From Hippasteria phrygiana (taxonomy: Eukaryota > Echinodermata > Asteroidea > Valvatida > Goniasteridae): 64,000 nt of DNA. The number at the start of each line of letters is the position of its first letter. The stretch's first letter is position 1. The notes beneath the pieces are model-generated. The model worked only from the letters and a program-made list of their open reading frames with translations. It was not told the DNA's origin and did not search any database. Position numbers and translations under genes: made by a program. The stretch is from the NCBI GenBank assembly GCA_037893225.1, contig JAZGUH010000285.1, positions 1-64,000 of the forward strand, given 5' to 3'. Of the stretch, positions 24,584 to 34,236 are shown in pieces.

Positions 24584-24705
24584 GCCGTGTCCGAATTACT
24601 TGGCTACGGCTTGAAATTGCACACGAGTCTATAGGAAGTGGCTGCAGCCGTTACCATAGACATGTGTGTAACATCCAGCCGTAGCCAAGTAATTCGGACA
24701 CGGCC
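24584..24705. repeat. PIF/Harbinger-like MITE, GGCCGTGTCCGAATTACTTG ends
   Basis: Near-perfect inverted ends (GGCCGTGTCCGAATTACTTG / CAAGTAATTCGGACACGGCC) are flanked by TAA on both sides, as expected for a PIF/Harbinger target duplication. The element is about 120 nt. Confidence 0.82.
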
Positions 24706-25481
24706 TAATTATAGATTGTTGCTTTTTTGGGGATGTGGCCACACTTTAAAAAAAAAGTGTGGTATAACTCTGAACAAAATTCCAAATCTGACTCTATAAT
24801 AGTGTTTTCAGTTGGGCAGTATATCCCACCTTTCGTGAAATCCTCTTTGACCTTTATGTTATAGGCGAATCGGCACAGGGCACAGGAACAAACCACGAAC
24901 AGCCTGTTTCCCCGTCCAATTTTGTTTGGATTTTTGATTCGCTAATTCATAGACGGATGGTCTATTTTGGAGGCAGATTCGCATTTCAAAAACTATATAT
25001 AACGAAAGCTTAGTATAAAAGACTTTTGTTCTGTCCATTAACGAACTCGACCCTCTATTCAATTAAGCCTTCTTCTTTACCCAGCTGTTGAATTCCTGAC
25101 AACAAAGGTCATTACAACATTTTTGTCTATTTTTGGTACGGTGGCTCCACTTAAGACCCCTGACTTAAACAGGTCAGCCGATAAAAATGAGAAATCACGT
25201 TTTGTTGCGTAAAAAGTTGTGTTCTGGTAGCATAATGCCTGAAAATAAATCAGATACATTTGTACATGTAGTACTCCTCCCGGTACCGCCCAAAACTGCA
25301 CACAATACATAATACGCTAATAACCATAGACCGTCTTATAGGGAAATCATGTCCGTGAGATTCCGTGTACAATTGTTTTAGCAAACTGTCCCACAATGCA
25401 GTGCAGCAAATACCTTTAATATGTATATATTTGCTGTAGCAGATATCCGTAAACAGATATATGTGGGGTGGTTCAACTCAC

Positions 25482-25702
25482 CCTGCAGCAAGTCAACGGC
25501 AGGCAGCAGAATAACCTTTGACCCACGATATTGGTGACGGAGCTCGACCCCAGGGCTACCAGCATCTCCACGCTCCGGAAGTGTGTCAGAGGAATGGACT
25601 GGAAGTGCACTGTGTCCTGGTTTGTCGCCCTCAGTTGATACCTAGAGGGCTTGGACGAATCCTTGCCCTGCACATGCGCTGTGATTTTTTTCAAAGATGT
25701 TG
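25482..25702 (-). CDS. uncharacterised protein gene, exon 4
   Basis: Acceptor CCTATACAG, donor AGG-GTGAGT; it starts in phase 1, matching the exon 3 donor, and ends in phase 0, matching exon 5. It encodes ATSLKKITAHVQGKDSSKPS, then RYQLRATNQDTVHFQSIPLT (alternating hydrophobic residues suggesting beta strands), and ends with a Cys-rich stretch FCCLPLTCCR. Four Cys within nine residues is unusual and might mark a lipidated or metal-binding site, which is inference only. The exon supplies about 74 residues of a 373-residue protein. Confidence 0.72.
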
Positions 25703-25802
25703 CTGTATAGGAATCGACGGAGAAAAATGCGATGTCATACTTGTTTATTTAGATACATTAACTATTAATTAGAGAATAACAAACCGTAGGCCTACATACT
25801 AT

Positions 25803-25830
25803 CACAAAGCTCTGTATTACAGAGCTTTGT
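25803..25830. repeat. small perfect palindrome
   Basis: ACAAAGCTCTGTA / TACAGAGCTTTGT with a loop of one or two bases. Located in intron 3 of the minus-strand gene, about 100 nt upstream of exon 4 in its reading direction. Confidence 0.6.
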
Positions 25831-26084
25831 GCCCGAGGCAGTCGAGTTAAAGGGAAACTTTGCCTTCCAGGTGCTCGTTAGTCCTAAAATTGCTGTGGTT
25901 GAAAAGATCATTCAAAAGTAGAATATATTAATAATAAAACGCGCCGTTGGTCTAAAAACCATTGACGAAAATCACTTCGGGGACGCCAGTTTGGTTCAGA
26001 AGGTCGGACCGTCGGAAAAATGGGAAAGTTCGGATTTTTTGAGTTGTGCTCTTGGTTTGTAGGGGCCGCGGACCCAGAGGGGAT

Positions 26085-26406
26085 TTGGGAATCCACCCCC
26101 CCCCCTCCCTTTTGCTCGTTGTCAATGTTTGTGTTTTTTATTAATTGATAATCATTATTTTTTATTATCTTTTTTTTCTTGTATAAGCCTACAGTTGCGA
26201 ACCAGAAAAACGGATACACTCTGTGGGTCTTATTTTGCGTGTACGGGTGCGAAAAAACGGGAAGTTAAAAGGAAAGGTCCCACCAACGTCGAGAAGGAGT
26301 ACCGTCTCCCCCGCCCCCCCCCCCCCCCCCGAAAAAAATGGGGTCAATTTTGGGGAACCTGTACCGTATACGACAACAAATTCAATCTTATCCTGGATCC
26401 GCCCTG
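26085..26406 (-). repeat. poly-G MITE, CAGGGCGGATCCAGGATAAG end, same family as 57083-57370
   Basis: Read on the minus strand it starts CAGGGCGGATCCAGGATAAG, followed by a long G run (C-run at about 26313-26330 on plus) and the landmarks CTCGACGTTGG and CCGTACACGCAAAATA. These recur in order in the plus-strand element at 57083-57370. Its far end near a C11 run at about 26095 is not defined. Confidence 0.65.
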
Positions 26407-26409
26407 GTC

Positions 26410-27580
26410 TGTAGCGCTTTGGTTGCATACATACTGCACTATATGTGCGGTACCAGTCTAAATGTCCGGATGTCAGTGCTCTATTTTGTTGCACATTTTC
26501 CGTATTATAATTATTACACATAATGGTAAAATGTTTCCACTCAAACCTTGAAAATAGTTAGGTAACTAACAAAACACATGCAATTTGGGGGATTTTGGGA
26601 CAATGTGCATGTGCCTTTAAAGAACTACAGTCCCGTTCCAATCAACTTCGCAAAAGGCGACATCCCCATGTCATTAAAAAATTGACAGTTATGCGGAAGT
26701 CTTAATTTAATAAACAAGCTAAAATTGTAATAATTCCTGCCATTAAAATTGCTCAGTTTAATTCAGTTGAAATTCAGGTCTGCAATGATGCACTTTACCA
26801 TATAAGGAGTTAGGTGGAGATTGAAGGTAACTCGTTTTGACGCTTTGGAGCTAGATAATGGAAAACGCAATTTATGAATTTCTTTTGAAAGCGGAGTTAA
26901 GTCTCATAGGTTCAAAACCACAATCCTGCTTGTGATAATTTGAATTATATATAAGGCAGACTAAAGTGATGGACAGTTCACACAGTGAGGCCAAATCTGA
27001 CATTAAGACACACAAGCATTGGTGCGGTCATTTAGAGTACACCGCAGTGAACGTTTTCAGTATACAGGTTCTGTATATATCTCCGAGGACAAGAGGAGAA
27101 AAAAAATACAAAGAAACCTTTCAGTCCTCGCCCGTCAAGTCTTTTGTTGAAATCGGTCCTTGCACGTAGAAGTACGTGCTTAGTCTGGGGTTGGTTATAT
27201 TAATGGAGCAATAGGAAACACGAAGCATTGTCCTCGCACGTATTGGGAAAGTAAGTGACTGTGTGGGTGTATGTGGTTGCTTGGATTTAGTGATTGGTTG
27301 GAAGTTTCACTGTTGAATATTCAGTATTGTATTGAGTTAGTAATTTGTGGTATGTGGGTTTCCCCGAGTAAGGTTGGAGTTGGTTATTGTTAGTAGTGGG
27401 TGCCACAGTTAGCAGTGCCTGTGGTCGATGAAGTATTAAATTTATGCTAAATGCCTTCCAAGCTTCGAATTCCTTGGGAGTGGTTCATGGTTACCTATAC
27501 TGACCTACTGGGGGCAGTTGTTTGCCAGACTTGCTTGAGAGGACCTATTCTGTTCTCAAGTAACATTGTAGACAGTTACG
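26410..27580. other. intron 3 of the minus-strand gene, nothing recognised
   Basis: No supported exon or clear repeat. From about 27180 the plus strand becomes G/T-rich and poor in C. Confidence 0.4.
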
Positions 27581-27584
27581 TTGA

Positions 27585-27690
27585 GGAGAAACGACGAAAA
27601 AGTGGACATTCTTTGATTGGAATGGGCGAGGACGCGAAGCGTCCGAGCCCATTCGAATCAAAGAATGTCCACCTTTTGAGTCGTTTCTCC
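27585..27690. repeat. long hairpin of about 106 nt
   Basis: GGAGAAACGACGAAAAAGTG and GACATTCTTTGATTGGAATG at the left pair with the right arm ending AGTCGTTTCTCC. The apex is CGAGGACGCGAAGCGTCCGA G. It is noncoding, MITE-like, and similar in layout to 8713-8847. Confidence 0.85.
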
Positions 27691-28134
27691 GACTTAAACT
27701 ACGTCCCTCTCACACCCATTGTCAAGATTTCAAGGGAACAAAAAGTGGCCATTCTTACTAATGCTTTGAGGTATGAGATGAATTAAATGAATTAAGTTAA
27801 CTGTACATTCTTGAAAAAGAATGGACACTTTTCTGAATAGAGTGACGTCACGAGAGTTTAATCTGATATAACGCATCTTCTGACTTGGCCTGAAGAGCCA
27901 ACAATCACCTATATTGGTGTTTGGTCTGTAGAAGGACCTAATATAATGCTGTTTGAAGAGATTCCACAATGATGCTAACTATGGCACGAAGAGCTGGGAG
28001 TTTAACGTATCGCTACTTTGTAGAGTGAGCCTCTTAACTACATTCTTCGCTTTTCGGGGGCATCTACTTCTACCGGGCATCTTTTAGAAGATCATTGTGG
28101 CTACGGAGTCATTTTACAATGAGGCAGTCATGCG

Positions 28135-29115
28135 GAGCACTGGCAGCATCTTTTTGTGTGTGTGTTGGATGTAGTTAATTGCACAAAATTATGAATGTAA
28201 AATATAATCAAGTTGTTTAAATTAGCAAGTTTGGAAGTTTGATAAATAAGATTACTTGATATTATAGACAAGTTTGAATATTTGTAAGTGATATTAAAAC
28301 AAGAAGTTTGAAAAATTTGAAACACAAGTGTATTAATCCGGAAAGAAGAGTTGGAACATTTAAAAGAAAATTATTAAATTTAAAGATACAACAAATTAAT
28401 GTGATTAATCTAGAAACAGAAAGGTTTGTAAAAAGTTTTTAAGGAGAAACCAACTTAAAAAGGAAAGAGTTCATAATTATTCAATTTGAAATCCAAATTG
28501 TAACTTTTGATGTTGAATAGATATTGATAAGTGAATCTGAGGATCAGATTATTAATTTTATTGAGGATCCAGTGATTGAGATCGAAGGTTTGAACTTAAA
28601 GGGTTGATTAGTGAATTGGATATGTGCATTATATATTGAGATTTAAGGTGAAACATTTGGAATACTGTTAGTTGGAGTGAAAGATTCATCTGAATTTGAA
28701 AAGCAATTTTGAAATTGAAGTTTAGAAGAGTTATTTGAGAGTTGGTGGTTTGAAATTGAAAGGTTTTAAGAGTTAAAAAACCTGATGTAATAAAGTTTCC
28801 ATTCTAGATTAAATCACACAGATATTTGAATTTAATAAGAGATACAACTCATTATGGATACTTTTAAGTAATTTATTCAACAGTTTCTGGATACAATAAA
28901 TATCAAATTTAGTCGAAATATTTTGTGTACAGTTCAAGGCAAAATCTACTTTCAAATTTGATACCCATTTTATAGCGGTTAAATTGTGAGCTTGGTGACA
29001 AGTACTTGGCATTTAAGATGAGATTTAATGTAAAATTGCATCCGCTCATTTGAGTGTCATTTCACAACCTAAATTGTGAATCTGTAAAATTTGGTTGTAA
29101 ATAGGACAATTTGGT
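28135..29115. other. strongly C-poor, G-skewed tract in intron 3
   Basis: Hand counts of 60-nt lines between 28381 and 28800 give about 3-8 C against 13-19 G per line in most of them, with the rest A/T. No open frame of note and no terminal repeats were seen. It could be the body of an unrecognised element or a strand-asymmetric intron segment. Confidence 0.5.
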
Positions 29116-29283
29116 TAAATATAATTTGTTAACATAAAATTGAGTTCGACCGTGATTTTTTTCTGTCTGTGTTCCCATGTACGTGGTACGTTCAGTTCCC
29201 TCTAAAAAAATTCCGTACATGAGAAATAAGTAACAAGTTTTCATTTTTGGTGCGTATACCTAACCATCTCCAAGGTCACCTAC

Positions 29284-29496
29284 CTTTTTGCTTTTCAGCC
29301 GAGAACAAAATCAGACGGTGATTGGTCAGGAACGCCCTCCCAGCAAGCATGGGTGCCTTTGCGGGGGGTCTGAGGGCCTTGTGTGTTCCCCACCGGTGGG
29401 GTTCTGGTACCCACTCCTCGCACACATGAAAGTTGACGTTGGTGAAGGGTAACGACTGGCCATGGAGCAAGAAACACTCGTCGGGGTACAGCACAT
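29284..29496 (-). CDS. uncharacterised protein gene, exon 3 (weak GRAM/PH-like stretch)
   Basis: Acceptor TTTTTGCTTAAAG, donor AAG-GTAGGT. The exon starts with the last two bases of an Asp codon completed by exon 2 and ends in phase 1. It encodes VLYPDECFLLHGQSLPF, FHVCEEWVPEPHRWG and, near the end, MLAGRAFLTNHRLILFSAEK. The last stretch resembles the core of GRAM/PH-like lipid-binding folds (G-x-hydrophobic-x-TNxRLIF), which act in membrane association. The resemblance is short, so the domain call is tentative. Upstream, 29770-30058 carries what looks like a partial copy of this exon's 5' edge. Confidence 0.75.
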
Positions 29497-29789
29497 CTTT
29501 AAGCAAAAACATCAAAATATCAAGGTAAAACTATAGACCTGTTCCCGTTCCGCATTTTTGTGTTATTCCTGCGTCACTTGACATTACGTTTCCGTAAAGA
29601 AAATGTTCCAAGATCACAGCACAAAACATTAAGAATACGGCACTCAAAGTTTGTTGTAACGATTTAGCATTAACAAGCAGGTACTTTCACACCCGATGAC
29701 GTCATAGTTTGAGAGATTATTTTTAATTCTGATCTTTATCAAATGTGTCAGATTGTAAGCAAATAAGACGAACGTCGTCAGGGTACAGC

Positions 29790-30032
29790 CAGTAGCGTAA
29801 CTAGGTGAAATTTCGGGGGGGGGGGGGGAGACCTGGGGTGCAGACATTTTTTAAGGGGGAACTGAAAGTACATGAACAGTGTAGCTATAACTTGTTGTAC
29901 ATTTCAACTTAAAGATTTCAAATGGGGGAAACGGGGTGGGGGGGGGGGGACACGGGGTGCGGGGGGGGGGGGACGGCTGTCAGCTGGGGGAAACGTGCCC
30001 CTCCCCCCGTTCCCCGCGTAGTTACGTCACTG
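29790..30032. repeat. hAT-like MITE with poly-G runs
   Basis: It begins CAGTAGCGTAACTAGG and ends GCGTAGTTACGTCACTG. It is flanked by GGTACAGC (29782-29789) and TGTACAGC (30033-30040), an 8-bp duplication with one mismatch. Internal G runs lie near 29815-29828, 29939-29949 and 29960-29972. CAG...CTG ends and an 8-bp duplication fit the hAT superfamily. Confidence 0.8.
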
Positions 30033-30513
30033 TGTACAGCACATCTTTATAAATTCAAGGAAAAATTAGAGCACGTGGTTTCTAAAGCTTCGACCCGTCT
30101 GATAGTGGAACGCTTAAGAGGAACACATTGCACAAATCGCCGTGAATATACGTTTAGGCCAGCGTCATATGAAATGTTGACTTGCTTTATAAAATATAGA
30201 CTCTTTTCCTGTCATACATTGCAAACAGTGTGATTTTATTTTTAACACAAGCTATTTGCTATGACATAACCCCAACCACATACCAAGAATAACCCAAGCC
30301 TTAACCTATAAACTATTATTATGACTGAGCACCAGTGGCACGTTGTATAATTTTCAAATCTTGAGGTAAAACATAGCGCCCTCAAAGGTCACCGCCCATA
30401 ATTTATTGGAGTAAGTCTTAAAGTAGACTGGATCCTGGTGCCTCCACTATCGTTTGGACTTTAAATATGGGTCGGGGACGATGTAAATTACAAGGGACAT
30501 GTTTGCCCTTGTA

Positions 30514-30768
30514 TTAAAGGTAATATACAACATTTGCAAACATAAAAAAACTAAACATCGTTCCGGGACCTGATAATTCTCCGACGTCTATAAACTGCTC
30601 CGTTTTATCTGAAGTAGGAACCAGACTACGAGAACAGCAATTTTCTGTTTCCCCAGCATCTATGCCCATAAAACTTTAAATAGGTCAGTGTTGCTATAAA
30701 ATACTAACCCCAAATCCATTCACTTCAGAAAATAACAGCAAAGGGAAATGCTGTATACTACCTATAAT
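30514..30768. repeat. TTAA-type MITE, copy 2 (internally deleted)
   Basis: Starts TTAAAGGTAATATACAACAT and ends AAATGCTGTATACTACCTAT, so both inverted ends are visible. It lacks part of the interior found in the copies at 1380 and 44464. Confidence 0.7.
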
Positions 30769-30778
30769 TATGCTCAGT

Positions 30779-30962
30779 GCTTTCTGAGACGCTGTGGGGA
30801 AAAAAACTCGGTGGTCGAGTGGTTAAAACGCCTGCACGAGTACGCAGGAGGTCGTGGGTTCGAGTTCCGCCCGAGTAAGGCTGTGATTTTTCCCATACAG
30901 GTTCTCGGAAAGCACTGAGCATACAGTGTTTAATACAGTACGTCGGGAAAGGGCAAAAAGTT
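30779..30962 (+). repeat. tRNA-derived SINE (family A) inside an inverted repeat
   Basis: A tRNA-like head (about 30808-30880: CTCGGTGGTCGAGTGGTTAA, B box GGGTTCGAGTTCC, acceptor pairing ACTCGG/CCGAGT) is followed by the body TCTCGGAAAGCACTGAGCA. An inverted copy of the body (TGCTCAGTGCTTTC) precedes the head. Related copies are at 32320-32480, 41240-41430, about 42811-43115 and 48425-48690. Confidence 0.75.
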
Positions 30963-31032
30963 ATCTCGTAATTGAGCCATATTGGTTTTTGATTATAGGA
31001 AAATATCTAAAGAGCGGTCTTTCATCTTCTAC

Positions 31033-31315
31033 CTGTAAGGAATTCCCCGTAGGACACCGTTTCTTGCAGCCAGTTGAAGTCCCCGTCCACTTCTTTGGAA
31101 CTCCTCTCAATCTCCCTGGCAACCATGAACTTGAGTTTGCCGTTACTCGTGTGTGTGCTGGCAATCTCCTCGAACACCTCCTTGGAAATGGGGTCCAGCT
31201 CATACGGTATCCATGACAACGGGGCTGGTTGCTGGTTGACCACCGTTGAGGGCGTGGTGGACGCATGCCATCGGTCGACCTTTGGGGTACGTGTCATCTG
31301 TTGTGCGATTACTGC
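31033..31315 (-). CDS. uncharacterised protein gene, exon 2
   Basis: Acceptor TACTTGATTTCAAG at 31316, chosen because it gives phase 0 to match exon 1; an acceptor at 31298 (CAACAG before ATG) would also stay in frame and drop six residues. The donor is ACAG-GTAGAA in phase 1. The exon encodes a polar start, then SWIPYELDPISKEVFEEIAS, KLKFMVAREIERSSKEVDGD and FNWLQETVSYGEFLT. The charged amphipathic segments suggest helices. A shorter model would start this gene at the ATG at 31297. No family was recognised. Confidence 0.72.
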
Positions 31316-31338
31316 CTTGAAATCAAGTAGGAAACGGG

Positions 31339-31740
31339 TTTGCGGTTAGCGTGATTTTTTTCCTAGGAAAGTTAGGGGCAATTATCATAAATGGGCGTTG
31401 TACTTGGCTGTGTGAGCTGTGAGACAGGTTCTCAGACTTGTTTTCCCTTGAAATAAAAATCCTCCACACCACAATTAGTATAAGAAAAAAGAAATATAAA
31501 TCGGGCAGAGAATTCGAACCCAGGCCTCTGTAGTCCAAAGCTCTACCAATATAGCCACAACAGTAGCTCGACCCAATGTTTTTACTTCAACCTTATATAG
31601 TTGTCTGAATGATGCGTGCGATGCTTATTATATAAATTAACTTAGTCATGAATATGCATGTTGGTAATAGCGGTCTAGATACGCCCATTTATGATAATTG
31701 CCCTAACCTTCCTAGGAAAAAAAATTATGCTTGCGGTTAT
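31339..31740. repeat. MITE with a tRNA-like core, next to exon 2
   Basis: The left arm (TTTTTTTCCTAGGAAAGTTA, GGGGCAATTATCATAAATGG GCGT) and the right arm (ACGCCCATTTATGATAATTG, CCTTCCTAGGAAAAAAAA) are inverted copies. Inside, 31501-31557 reads on the minus strand as a tRNA-like stretch with TGGTAGAGC and GGGTTCGAATTC boxes. It ends about 20-30 nt before the exon 2 acceptor. Confidence 0.78.
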
Positions 31741-32319
31741 GGGTAAAATTAGGCATGATTCGTAAGTGGATGAAAAGGCGAAACATGCACGAGAACCAAG
31801 TGATCTTCCGTATAGGCATTATATATAGCAATAGTAGTGCCGATCACACATATTCAGGCAGTATTTATACTTTGTGGGATTCAACATACACATGAAATAG
31901 CGAATCTGTGAAAGTTTGAGCTCAATCCATCATCCGAGTCGTGATAAAATGGTAGAAAACCATTTTGTTTTAACAGAGAAGTTTTGTGCACATTCATTAT
32001 GTGCTTATTTTTCTTGTTGAAGTGGAAATCAGCCATGGTGTTTATGGAGGTCTTCAGATATAATTTTCCCGAAGATGACAGCATTTTAGACGGAAATGTT
32101 TCTCAGAAGGATTGGTACCGATACCATCTTATACAATTTATAGTAAGCTCTCAGATTGAAACGTCACCAGTGCTTGAATCTGAGCCCATGTTAGTTTCCA
32201 CAGAAAAAGGCAGTAACAAAATCGTTCATATTCACCTTGTGGTTTGTTTGACGTTAGAAAAGATATAGGCCTAGTTTAGGAGGAATGTAAAACAAATCAA
32301 ATAAGCGGTTATACTACGT

Positions 32320-32480
32320 CTGCACTAGTAAGTAGGAAGTCGTGAGTTCGAATTCTGCCTGAGTAAGCCTGTGAATTGTTTCACACAGGCTCTCGGAAAG
32401 CACTGAGTATACAGTGCTTCATATATTACGCCGGAAAAGGGCAAAAGAGAAAAATCTCTGTTCTAATTTACATCATCCCC
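32320..32480 (+). repeat. tRNA-derived SINE family A, partial copy
   Basis: Keeps the B box GAGTTCGAATTCTGCC, the body hairpin CCTGTGAATTGTTTCACACA GG, CTCGGAAAGCACTGAG and the tail AATTTACATCATCCCCGAC. The 5' half of the tRNA head is missing. Confidence 0.72.
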
Positions 32481-33332
32481 GACGCAAATTCTATCTTCAC
32501 ATTTACTATAACATTGGTCTACAAATTCTGACAAATTTTGTGAAAGCTTCTGGGTTAATGTGTTTCCCACTATGCATTTTGGGGTCCTGAAAACGAATAT
32601 TACCATAAAACAATCGGTTGGCTACATTTTGTACGAAAAGTGAGTGTCACATGGTACGTATACAATATATGAGTAATGTTGATTCAACTCCACGCTTAAA
32701 AGAGCAACCCATGAGAAATATTGCTTATTGTATAAAGTTTTAACCTGTTATGCACTGTGGGCTTGAAAAGCCATTCTCTCAGTTTGTTCATCCTCCCTTC
32801 CCAAGTCAAGGATAATAGCTATCGACCTGATTCAAAATCTTTAAAAATTGATAATTTTAAGCATCATTTTCGTACTCAGTCAGCCCTACTAGTAACGAAA
32901 GCATTCCGAAGAATTCTGGCTGTGGAACAGTGTAATTAATTCAGCCAGTACCTACGGCGATTTCTCAAACCTTGCCTTCGACTAAAAGCTTCGACTTCCT
33001 CTAATTTCTTGTCCTAAGATGTGGCTAGATAATAATCAACATCTTACAGAAAACATCAAATTCATAACATTGTGGATTTTAATGATGAAAATGTAGGGAT
33101 ATATTTGAGAATAAGGAACCATGTGTATTGAAGAATGGACGTCTTATGGGTTTTTGATGTGAAGGTCAAATTTGACCACTTAAAATAAATCTCATATAGG
33201 TCGGCTGGCTGGAGATTTGATAAACTTCAGTATGAAATCTGACGAGTGCAGGATTTTACAAGACATAACTTGAATGCATTAACGATTCGCCGGATCCATG
33301 TAGTCTAGCCCACATAATACAATAATACCAGG

Positions 33333-33412
33333 TTGCAGTCATCTGTCAAAGTCAGTGCCTTTTCGTGCGTTTTCAGCTTTGCAGCACGTCTCTGGAACTC
33401 TTTGCCAGCTTT
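33333..33412 (+). mobile_element. non-LTR retrotransposon C-terminal fragment
   Basis: A short frame encodes FSFAARLWNSLPAF, a motif common at the C-terminal end of animal non-LTR retrotransposon proteins (typically FAAPRLWNSLP). It stops abruptly at about 33412 where a poly-G element (AGCGGGGGGCGGGG and following) begins. A dead fragment. Confidence 0.65.
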
Positions 33413-33773
33413 TTATAAGTGGCGTATTCAGCGGGGGGCGGGGGGCGGGGGGGGGGGGGGGGGGGCAAGTTTTTCCCCCTGGCGGCATTTGAGGTGTCAT
33501 AAAAAACAAAAAGAAATAGTGTTCAGACGTTGTTTGCCCTCCCTAGCACAAAAAGCTGGAATCGCTATTGGTTGCGGGCATTACGGGACCCATCTTTTTT
33601 CGTAGGAAATCTTAAAACCCCGGACCACCTTTTCAATCAGTTTCTCGCTCACACTAAATGAGTCATTAATGACCATCACTTTCTCACAAATTTACTTTTC
33701 CAAATGCTTTGTTATTATTATTATTATCATTAGTGCTCCCCCAAATTAAAGCTGTGTTCCTTGCTTTTAGCCA

Positions 33774-34204
33774 AAATGTGACCCGCTCTGCTGTATGCTT
33801 TTACGAGTTATGGGCTGTTCAATGTGAAGAGGGTGAACAATTCTTGAAACAAGTGATTTTGAAGGGAGGGAATTTTTTGCATCTTTGATACCTATATTAT
33901 TCTATTTCACAGCCAAAATCTTTGATTTCAGTGAATGAAGTTGGAAAAAGAATGTGTTTTTGTCGAGTGCTTCCATCTATTGCTTTGCTTTTTGTTTTTT
34001 TTAATGGTTTGTTTCTCCTTAAGTCATTTCAAGAAATTTCTTAAAAAACAAACATGCAAATTTCCAAATATCTCGTGATGGCAAAATGCTAGAGAGCTCA
34101 GACATATACCATATGAAAGCTTATAAAATGGCCTTTCCAGCTATATATAAAACACTATTTTCAAATTTTGCAACATAAGTGCCCTTTTTGCAGAGCGGGT
34201 CACA
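33774..34204. repeat. MITE with TGTGACCCGCTCTGC ends, copy 2
   Basis: The left end ATGTGACCCGCTCTGCTGTA is mirrored at the right by CCCTTTTTGCAGAGCGGGTC ACA. The right part shares TTTGCAACATAAGTGCCC with the element at 23826-24266. Confidence 0.68.
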
Positions 34205-34236
34205 AATAGAGAGTCTCCATTTGGCATCTTTATAAT

